From: a virus
IMG/VR virus record: IMGVR_UViG_3300024262_000195
Span: 1-27,894 of that record
Length of the DNA stretch: 27,894 bases
Strand: one strand, 5' to 3'
Made by a program: the position numbers and the translations under genes. The notes beneath the pieces were generated by a model. The model did no database searches and was not told the origin of the DNA. It worked only from the letters and a program-made list of their open reading frames with translations. Shown in pieces: positions 22,166-27,894 of the stretch (the first letter of the stretch is position 1; each line of letters starts with the position of its first letter).

Positions 22166-22435
22166 ATGGCAAACGGAGAAACAAGTAGATTATTAGAAAA
22201 TAGTAAAGAATATAGGGATGACTTAATTGCAAAAAATAGTGATGGTTATACGCCCGGTAATGAATATAGTGTTGGACATGTTGATACGCTTTCTGATGGT
22301 GATAATAGAGGTAGAGAAGAAGATGATAATACCATTGGTACACTTATTGATATCGAAGCAAGAGAAAAACAATTGGCAAGAAATAGTTGCTTATTTACTA
22401 CTACAAATCAATATACTGTTGGTGGTAGAATATAA
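22166..22435 (+). CDS. Small phage protein, probably structural
   Basis: 89 aa, very polar and rich in Asn, Asp, Gly and Arg. It starts MANGETSRLLENSKEYRDDL and has repeated Y/T/G-containing turns (NEYSVGHVD, NQYTVGGRI). The start has an A-run leader and no Shine-Dalgarno. Its stop overlaps the start of the next gene by 1 nt (TAATG), so the two are translationally coupled. I do not recognise the family. The block context suggests a virion-associated product. A longer overlapping frame at 22227-22445 is a shadow, since it lacks the TAATG coupling and a leader. Confidence 0.7.
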   Translation: MANGETSRLLENSKEYRDDLIAKNSDGYTPGNEYSVGHVDTLSDGDNRGREEDDNTIGTLIDIEAREKQLARNSCLFTTTNQYTVGGRI

Positions 22436-23367
22436 TGGATGCTGAAGTAAAAATATTGTTCGAAAATATTAAGCATTTTCGTCAACTCTTAACTGAAGGA
22501 GTTGGTGAAGATGTTATTATAAAAGCTATTGAAAATCATGAATGGATTTTTATTTATTATGATGCTGGCGATGAAGAAGGTAAAAATGCAACAGGTGCTC
22601 GTACAATAAGACCTTATGTTCTTGGTACTGGTAATGCTGGTAATACACTTTTAAGAGCATGGCAAGATAACCCAAGAAATAGTTGGCATTTTGATAATCG
22701 AGCAACTCGTAAAGACAGTCAATATCATGATTATTGGACTGATAATGAGGGTACGAAACCCGGTTGGAGATTATTCGATGTAGCTAAGATAACAAAAGCA
22801 TACCCAATTGGTAAAAAATTTAATGATAGTAACGGTAAACCGATGATACCTGCTGGATATCATGAAGGTGGTGATGATGCTATGACTAGCATTATTGCTT
22901 ATGTTTCAAAAAGTGATGATTTTCAAGCACCACAAAAGATTGATAGGGAATTTAGTGGTGAAACATCTCCAAGAGCAGAGTCTTATAAACAAAAATGGGA
23001 TAGTATTAGAAATGGTAATAAAAATAATAGGAAAATTACTAGTGATGATGTTGCTAAATTAAGTGATCTTGCAACTCGTGTTTATAAAACAAAGAAAGGT
23101 AGTTATTTGGTAGTAATTGACGATAAAAATAATTTCCAATTAATGTTAGTAAAAGACAAGGATAAACAAAATATCCCTGATACTGCAATTGTTGGGTCGT
23201 TACCTTATTTATATGATAGTCTTGTTAAAGGAAACGCACCTGCTGATGATAAATTTTTTAATGATATGAAAAATAAAACTAAAGCAGCAGTGAATCAACA
23301 ACAAACAGGGGTAAATGAAACTGACAAACCAACAATCCCTTATAAAAAAATGACTTTTTTCAAATAA
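22435..23367 (+). CDS. WYL-domain-like protein
   Basis: 310 aa. Residues about 28-125 have the outline of a WYL domain: IKAIENHEWIFIYYD, then ARTIRPYVLG, TLLRAW and GWRLFDVAKIT, so a basic Arg/Pro strand precedes an Arg-Leu-Phe strand. WYL domains bind nucleic acid or nucleotide ligands and often regulate bacterial defence and transcription, but there they usually follow an HTH domain, which is missing here. Residues 180-270 look like a second small alpha/beta domain (SYLVVIDDKNNFQLMLV). The tail contains Q-rich VNQQQTGVNETDKP. It lies among probable head or virion proteins, so a structural or ejected role is as likely as a regulatory one. The WYL call rests on pattern only. Confidence 0.65.
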   Translation: MDAEVKILFENIKHFRQLLTEGVGEDVIIKAIENHEWIFIYYDAGDEEGKNATGARTIRPYVLGTGNAGNTLLRAWQDNPRNSWHFDNRATRKDSQYHDYWTDNEGTKPGWRLFDVAKITKAYPIGKKFNDSNGKPMIPAGYHEGGDDAMTSIIAYVSKSDDFQAPQKIDREFSGETSPRAESYKQKWDSIRNGNKNNRKITSDDVAKLSDLATRVYKTKKGSYLVVIDDKNNFQLMLVKDKDKQNIPDTAIVGSLPYLYDSLVKGNAPADDKFFNDMKNKTKAAVNQQQTGVNETDKPTIPYKKMTFFK

Positions 23368-23371
23368 AATA

Positions 23372-23380
23372 GTATTTATA
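23372..23380 (+). promoter_or_regulatory. Recurrent gap motif GTATTTATA, site 4
   Basis: It lies in the 38-nt gap after the WYL-like gene and begins 34 nt before the ATG at 23406. It is followed by an A/T-rich leader without a Shine-Dalgarno. Confidence 0.5.
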
Positions 23381-23405
23381 AAAAAGTATAATAAATTATA
23401 AAAAA

Positions 23406-24110
23406 ATGGCTGAAAAGAAAATTGATTTAAATAAATTAAGAAGTGAAATTGATTCACGTAAAAAGGGACAGCATGTTGTTTCTTCACAATTAGGTGAAAC
23501 TGTTATGAGTGGAGTAGCACCACGAGATGAATTCTTAAATGGATTATTGAAAGCAAGGGAAACGGGACAATCAACACCTTCAATTAACTTAATCAAAACT
23601 GTTGAAAATACCGTAGCGACTAAACATGGTGAAGCACCAAAATATAAAATTAATGAGAATACTCCACAAGTAAATCAACGTAATAAAATTGACATGTCAC
23701 CTGAAAGAGATGAACAATTATTTGCTGACCTTGAAAATAAAAGAAAACAAACACTTGCTGAAAGTATTGAAAAATATACTAATTCAAGTAACTCAAACTC
23801 AACTAATTTACCACCAATGGTTAATTATAATGGACAACAAATGTTAACATCACTACCACAAACAGCAAGTGCACCACAACAAATTAATGAAGCTGTATTG
23901 GTTGAAAGTGTGAAAGAGATTGTTAATACTCATTTGGTTGAAAACTTCGGTCCTATCCTTGAAGAAGCAATAAAGAATACTGTAATTGAAATGTATGCTG
24001 TTGAAAGAATTAAAGCGGTTTTAGATGAAAATACAGATTTAATTGAAAAGGTTGTTTATAATACCATTAGAAAAATCCAAGCAAAAACTAAAGCTAAACA
24101 AACAGCATAA
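23406..24110 (+). CDS. Low-complexity helical phage protein, possible scaffold or head-associated
   Basis: 234 aa. The N-terminal half is polar and probably disordered, with IDLNKLRSEIDSRKK at the start. The middle is rich in Asn, Ser, Thr, Gln and Pro. The C-terminal 75 residues (from INEAVLVESVKEIV) are amphipathic helices that look like a coiled-coil or oligomerisation region and end in a basic tail (KIQAKTKAKQTA). There is no membrane segment. INE tripeptides occur at 82-84 and 160-162, the second exactly where the helical C-terminal region starts. The family is not recognised; composition and neighbours would fit a scaffold-like or internal head protein. Confidence 0.7.
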   Translation: MAEKKIDLNKLRSEIDSRKKGQHVVSSQLGETVMSGVAPRDEFLNGLLKARETGQSTPSINLIKTVENTVATKHGEAPKYKINENTPQVNQRNKIDMSPERDEQLFADLENKRKQTLAESIEKYTNSSNSNSTNLPPMVNYNGQQMLTSLPQTASAPQQINEAVLVESVKEIVNTHLVENFGPILEEAIKNTVIEMYAVERIKAVLDENTDLIEKVVYNTIRKIQAKTKAKQTA

Positions 24111-24127
24111 TTTTTAATATTAATTTC

Positions 24128-24136
24128 GTATTTATG
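24128..24136 (+). promoter_or_regulatory. Recurrent gap motif, variant GTATTTATG, site 5
   Basis: It lies in the 57-nt gap before the kinase-like/nucleotidyltransferase gene and begins 40 nt before its ATG (24168). It differs from the others in the last base. Its end overlaps the hairpin described next. Confidence 0.4.
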
Positions 24137-24166
24137 AATATAAATTATATTAAATAATATTCATAA
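24132..24166 (+). promoter_or_regulatory. Leader hairpin with 10-bp perfect stem
   Basis: TTATGAATAT (24132-24141) pairs with ATATTCATAA (24157-24166) around a 15-nt A/T loop. The stem ends one base before the ATG at 24168. It could modulate initiation or be a protein-binding dyad; in such AT-rich DNA it may also be chance. Confidence 0.3.
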
Positions 24167-24167
24167 T

Positions 24168-27100
24168 ATGACATTCGTTGAATTTAAAGAGAATTTCTTA
24201 CCAGAATTCATGAACATTAGATCATTTGCTGGTAGAATCAAATACGCCAATGAACACCTATCTAGGATTGGTAGTGGCACTGGAAGAATTGTATACGATA
24301 TTGATGGTGAAAGGGTTTTAAAACTTGCAAAAAACACAAAAGGTGTTGCACAAAATGAAACTGAAGCTAATATCGGATATTATCGTGACACCAATCATAT
24401 TGTAACTGAAGTTTTTGATAGTGCTGAAGATGATACTTGGTTAATTGCAGAAGAAGCAAAAAAAGTTACTGAAAAAAGAATCAAAGAACTTACTGGAATT
24501 CCAAGTCTTTATAAACTTAATACTTTTTTGACTATTGTTGAGAGAGATAACAAACCGGGTGATGATCCATTTAGTAATCAATTAACTGATGAAGAGAAAA
24601 GTTTTTTCTGGGAAAACGAATTTGCAACAGATTTAGCAGATTTAGTTGTGGGTTATAATCAATCCATAGGTGATATGGGTAGACCAAGTTCGTATGGTGA
24701 GGTATTACGTGACGGTCAACCAACAATTGTTTTAACAGATTATGGTTTAAATGATGAAGTCTATAATACACATTATAATCCACAAAGAAAAGAGAAATAT
24801 AGAATGTATGAACTCTTTAACTATGCTGATGGAAATGATGATATACTTAGTGATGCTGGTGGCGGTATGGATATTAGACATGGAATGTGGGCGCAAATGC
24901 CTTATACCGTAGATGATGGTCAGGGTGTTATAAATGAAGAATTTATTAAATTTGTTTCTAATCGAAATCGTTATCCAAATAAACCAATATCTGGTCTTCC
25001 TGTTCTTACAGATAAATTTCATGATTGTGTTAATAATATAACTGAAATAATTAAAGTAGTTGAAAATAAAAAACAATTTTATGATAATTTACTTGAACTT
25101 CAAGATTATTTAATATCTCAAAATTATTATGATAGAGACCCACTACTTCGTGAAGCATACTCAGTTAATGAAGAAGTTCCAGCAGTACAACGATATAGTT
25201 TGGATGATAAAAATTATTCTGATAAATTAGCAAATGAAGTTGCAGGTAAATTAAGATTAACAACTCCAAGAAATATTGGTGGTGGTGCTAATGGTTTTGC
25301 TTATGAGATAAATAATAATTTGGTGATGAAAATTACAGCAGATATTAGTGAAGCCGACGCAGCATCAAAATTATTAAGAGGTCAACCAAAATACTTAGCA
25401 AAAATTTTCAAATTATACAAAGTTGTCGATACTGAAATACATAAAGCATATTTTGTTATACTTCAAGAAAATATTCTTGATAAACCAGTTGAGAAATTCA
25501 GAAAATTGCAAAATGATGTCGAAAAAATAAGTCCAAATGGTATTGGTTATTTTGATCTTATGGGGTCAATAAGAATACCAGCTAAATTTGATTATAATAA
25601 TATGGTTGAATTTGGTAAACGTATATTAACCGATAATCCTGAAGCTAATGTCAGTGAATCTGATAGACAAGCAGCATATGAATATTTTATAGGTATGTTG
25701 AATATACGTAAAGAATTAATAGATTTCGATATTAAATCAAGAGATTATATGGAAATTAAAAATCTTGGATATAAAGATGGTAATTTAAAATTTTTCGATA
25801 CTGGTGGATATCGTGCTACTGAACCCCAAATGAATGATGATAGTATAATATCGTTACCAGAAAATATTACTGAAGAACAACTTGATGAAATTTATCCGAA
25901 AGAACGTGCAGATGCAATTGCTGTTGAAATTGGGGAAAAACTTAATGTAAAACCAAATTATATTGCTCATGGACTTTTTGGAGTTGCATATGATATTGGT
26001 AATGATAAAGTGTTGAAAATAACTAGAGATAAAAGTGAAGCAGCAGAAAATGTTAAACTTATAGGAAAACCTTTAAAATATTTAGCTGAACCATATAATG
26101 TTTATAGAATTAACACAAAATCAAATGATATTGAAACATATGCCATTATTTTAGAAAAATTAAAAACTGATCTACAATATTTTGAACGAATGTTTGACAG
26201 ATTGGATTATGTTTTTGACAAGATATTTAAAATAAATTATAAAGACGCTCTTGAAGCATATAAAGATGGGTATCGATTTGAAACTAATGTTGATACAGAT
26301 AAGATTGATAATTATTTCAAAACTAATCCAAAAGATAGGGAATTTTTCTTTAGTATATTAAGAATTGCTGAAGAACTTGAAAAATATGGTATAGAAACTA
26401 TTGATTATTATAACCCAAGAAATCTTGGATATAAGAAAAGTGGTTTAATTGGTTTTTTTGATATTGGATATGGTAATGAAAATTTACAACTAACAAATCC
26501 TGAACAGATTGATGTTAATGTAAATGAAGATGGTAGTGCTAAATTCAGTACTGATGATGCTATTGGTCAAGATGGTTTTCCAACCTATAATACTAATGAT
26601 ACTTCTCCAAGCATTAATAATGATTTGGATGCTAATATTGCAATGTATGAAGACCTTGAATATAACCATGTTAAAGGTGATGCAACTGATGATAAATATG
26701 AAATTAGTGAAAGAAACAAATCATATGGTGCTGGTTCAAAAACAGTAAAGGTAAAAAAGAAATGTCAACTTGGTGGTTTAGGAAACACAAGTGTTGCTTG
26801 TAATCAAGGAGATATTAATAATTTGGAATTTGGAAGTGTTAATGAAGATATTGATGCAAGTGAAGCATATCGAGATGAGAATGCATTACAAACAATTATT
26901 GATGGTAAGCGTGGTGTAGGTATAATCATGTTTGGTATGTATCCTCAATTAAAAGAATTAGCGATTAATGCTGGACTTAATTTCATTAAAATTAAACAAG
27001 ATAGTCATCCAGAAAGTTTGGGAACAAGTATTGTTTATCGTGATGGTTATGAAAAACAAGCAAATCGTTTACATGACATAATGAAATCTCATGGTGGTTA

Positions 27101-27894
27101 TGTTGCGGATGAAACACCTGAAGAAGCTAGAGAAATTGGTTTGTTATTAGGTTATACTGAAGATAGTGTTAATAAGTTTGTGGAAAAAAGATATCTACAA
27201 ATCCCTGTTGCACAGGAAAGAAGTTATGAAGACCATATGAATAGTTTAGATGAGGATTTGGAAATCTCAGAATATTTTAGTAGTCTTGTACCTATGAATG
27301 AAGCAGAAATAATGTCACTACAAGACTTACCTTTTAAAAAAGAGGTAGAGCAACTTGGTGGTAAAATATTTAGTGTTGGTGGTGCAGTACGTGATGAATT
27401 TTTAGGTAAAGAATCTAAGGATTTAGATATATTGATCACAGGTATTCCTATGGATGGACTTGAAAAACTACTTTCAAAATATGGTGGTGTTAATGCTGTT
27501 GGTAAGTCATTTGGTGTTTTGAAATTTGTACCAAAAGGTGCAAGTGAAGAAATTGATGTTGCAATTCCAAGAACAGAAACACCAACAGGAGAAGGTGGTC
27601 ATCAAGGTTTTGATGTTAAATCAGATCATACTTTACCTATTGAAGATGATTTAAGAAGAAGAGATTTTACAATTAATGCAATTGCAAAAGATATTGATGG
27701 TAATTTGGTTGACCCGTTTAATGGTCAAGAAGATTTAAAAAGTAAAATTATTCGCATTGTTAATCCAGAGGCATTTTCAGACGACCCATTGAGGATGTTA
27801 CGTGCTGTTCAGTTCGCAAGTCGTTTTGGTTTTACTATTGAACCCAAAACCATGCAAATGATAATTGATAATGCAGATAAAATTAAAGAAATAG
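24168..27894 (+). CDS. Multidomain protein: three kinase-fold-like repeats, Cys module and tRNA nucleotidyltransferase head (3' truncated)
   Basis: The frame is open from the ATG at 24168 to the window end, giving 1242 codons without a stop. Repeat 1: Gly loop GSGTGR (35-40), VLK Lys52, hinge WLIAEE, D169, DYG (191-193). Repeat 2: GGGANG (371-376), VMK Lys388, Glu395, D526, N532, FDTG (D544). Repeat 3: HGLFG (601-605), VLK Lys617, Glu624, D746, N752, FDIG (D765). Repeats 2 and 3 share D-Y-x4-N-L-G-Y-K before the metal-binding Asp. Residues 866-884 hold C-x11-C (CQLGGLGNTSVACNQGD), followed by an alpha/beta module of about 110 aa (905-1010). From 1060 comes a class II nucleotidyltransferase head: GGAVRD (1071-1076), DLD (D1085, D1087), RRRDFTINA (1163-1171), DPFNGQEDL and DPLRMLRAVQFASRFGF. 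This class adds CCA or poly(A) to RNA 3' ends; specificity is unknown and the RNA-binding part is beyond the window. It may be a polyprotein. Confidence 0.88.
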   Translation, partial: MTFVEFKENFLPEFMNIRSFAGRIKYANEHLSRIGSGTGRIVYDIDGERVLKLAKNTKGVAQNETEANIGYYRDTNHIVTEVFDSAEDDTWLIAEEAKKVTEKRIKELTGIPSLYKLNTFLTIVERDNKPGDDPFSNQLTDEEKSFFWENEFATDLADLVVGYNQSIGDMGRPSSYGEVLRDGQPTIVLTDYGLNDEVYNTHYNPQRKEKYRMYELFNYADGNDDILSDAGGGMDIRHGMWAQMPYTVDDGQGVINEEFIKFVSNRNRYPNKPISGLPVLTDKFHDCVNNITEIIKVVENKKQFYDNLLELQDYLISQNYYDRDPLLREAYSVNEEVPAVQRYSLDDKNYSDKLANEVAGKLRLTTPRNIGGGANGFAYEINNNLVMKITADISEADAASKLLRGQPKYLAKIFKLYKVVDTEIHKAYFVILQENILDKPVEKFRKLQNDVEKISPNGIGYFDLMGSIRIPAKFDYNNMVEFGKRILTDNPEANVSESDRQAAYEYFIGMLNIRKELIDFDIKSRDYMEIKNLGYKDGNLKFFDTGGYRATEPQMNDDSIISLPENITEEQLDEIYPKERADAIAVEIGEKLNVKPNYIAHGLFGVAYDIGNDKVLKITRDKSEAAENVKLIGKPLKYLAEPYNVYRINTKSNDIETYAIILEKLKTDLQYFERMFDRLDYVFDKIFKINYKDALEAYKDGYRFETNVDTDKIDNYFKTNPKDREFFFSILRIAEELEKYGIETIDYYNPRNLGYKKSGLIGFFDIGYGNENLQLTNPEQIDVNVNEDGSAKFSTDDAIGQDGFPTYNTNDTSPSINNDLDANIAMYEDLEYNHVKGDATDDKYEISERNKSYGAGSKTVKVKKKCQLGGLGNTSVACNQGDINNLEFGSVNEDIDASEAYRDENALQTIIDGKRGVGIIMFGMYPQLKELAINAGLNFIKIKQDSHPESLGTSIVYRDGYEKQANRLHDIMKSHGGYVADETPEEAREIGLLLGYTEDSVNKFVEKRYLQIPVAQERSYEDHMNSLDEDLEISEYFSSLVPMNEAEIMSLQDLPFKKEVEQLGGKIFSVGGAVRDEFLGKESKDLDILITGIPMDGLEKLLSKYGGVNAVGKSFGVLKFVPKGASEEIDVAIPRTETPTGEGGHQGFDVKSDHTLPIEDDLRRRDFTINAIAKDIDGNLVDPFNGQEDLKSKIIRIVNPEAFSDDPLRMLRAVQFASRFGFTIEPKTMQMIIDNADKIKEI

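Noticed and set aside
12026-24136. GTATTTATA sites as T4-type late promoters firing on the minus strand (TATAAATAC)
   Set aside because: No minus-strand genes exist for them to serve, and the sites sit at a similar position before + strand starts, so a + strand role is more likely.
26524-26748. A 74-aa + strand frame, rich in Met and Leu
   Set aside because: It is an alternate frame inside the large kinase-like/nucleotidyltransferase gene, which is open through this stretch; the hydrophobic look comes from reading GAT/ATG-rich codons out of frame.

Overview
The window is a continuous piece of a large, AT-rich, tailed-phage (Caudoviricetes-type) genome. Every gene I can support is on the + strand. 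Coding density is very high: the longest gene-free gap is 153 nt (12850-13002), so no non-coding stretch exceeds 300 nt. Several neighbouring genes overlap by 1 nt (TAATG) or a few nt. Stops are TAA, TAG and TGA, so the code is standard. I see no tRNA, rRNA, CRISPR array or insertion sequence. Starts are preceded by A-rich leaders that mostly lack a Shine-Dalgarno sequence. One gap holds a TTG-N19-TATATTTG pair that fits the Bacteroidota -33/-7 promoter. Together these suggest, without proving, a Bacteroidota host.

Region 1 (1-11030) is an adhesion module. It holds the C-terminal end of one fibre protein, a complete 648-aa fibre protein and a giant 2831-aa fibre protein. They share parts: an N-terminal anchor-like domain (second and third), a Trp/His-rich segment (first and second), YTGTT-type shaft repeats and C-terminal jelly-roll-like domains. 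The giant protein has a pectin-lyase-like start and a duplicated module of about 420-440 aa. Region 2 (11041-12849) holds four small genes: two unknown, a multi-pass membrane protein (holin candidate) and a BppU-like beta-sandwich protein.

Region 3 (13003-20677) is a replication and DNA-metabolism operon behind the candidate promoter. It encodes an SNF2/SMARCAL1-like helicase whose Walker A motif is split by a 342-aa intein with class 3 (W-C-T) signature residues and a LAGLIDADG endonuclease, a small unknown protein, a QueC-like 7-cyano-7-deazaguanine synthase and a family B DNA polymerase with 3'-5' exonuclease and an altered motif C.

Region 4 (20711-27894) is a run of accessory genes, probably virion- or head-associated: an acidic helical protein, a Nudix hydrolase with an extra N-terminal domain, an 89-aa protein, a WYL-like protein, an Ala/Gln/Asn-rich helical protein, and an open-ended protein of at least 1242 aa. 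That last protein strings together three kinase-fold-like repeats, a Cys-containing module and a class II tRNA nucleotidyltransferase (CCA-adding/poly(A) polymerase) head. Five gaps in regions 2-4 carry the same short motif, GTATTTATA or GTATTTATG. The most unusual items are the kinase/nucleotidyltransferase fusion, the class 3 intein, the recurrent gap motif and possible proteolytic processing sites at domain junctions.
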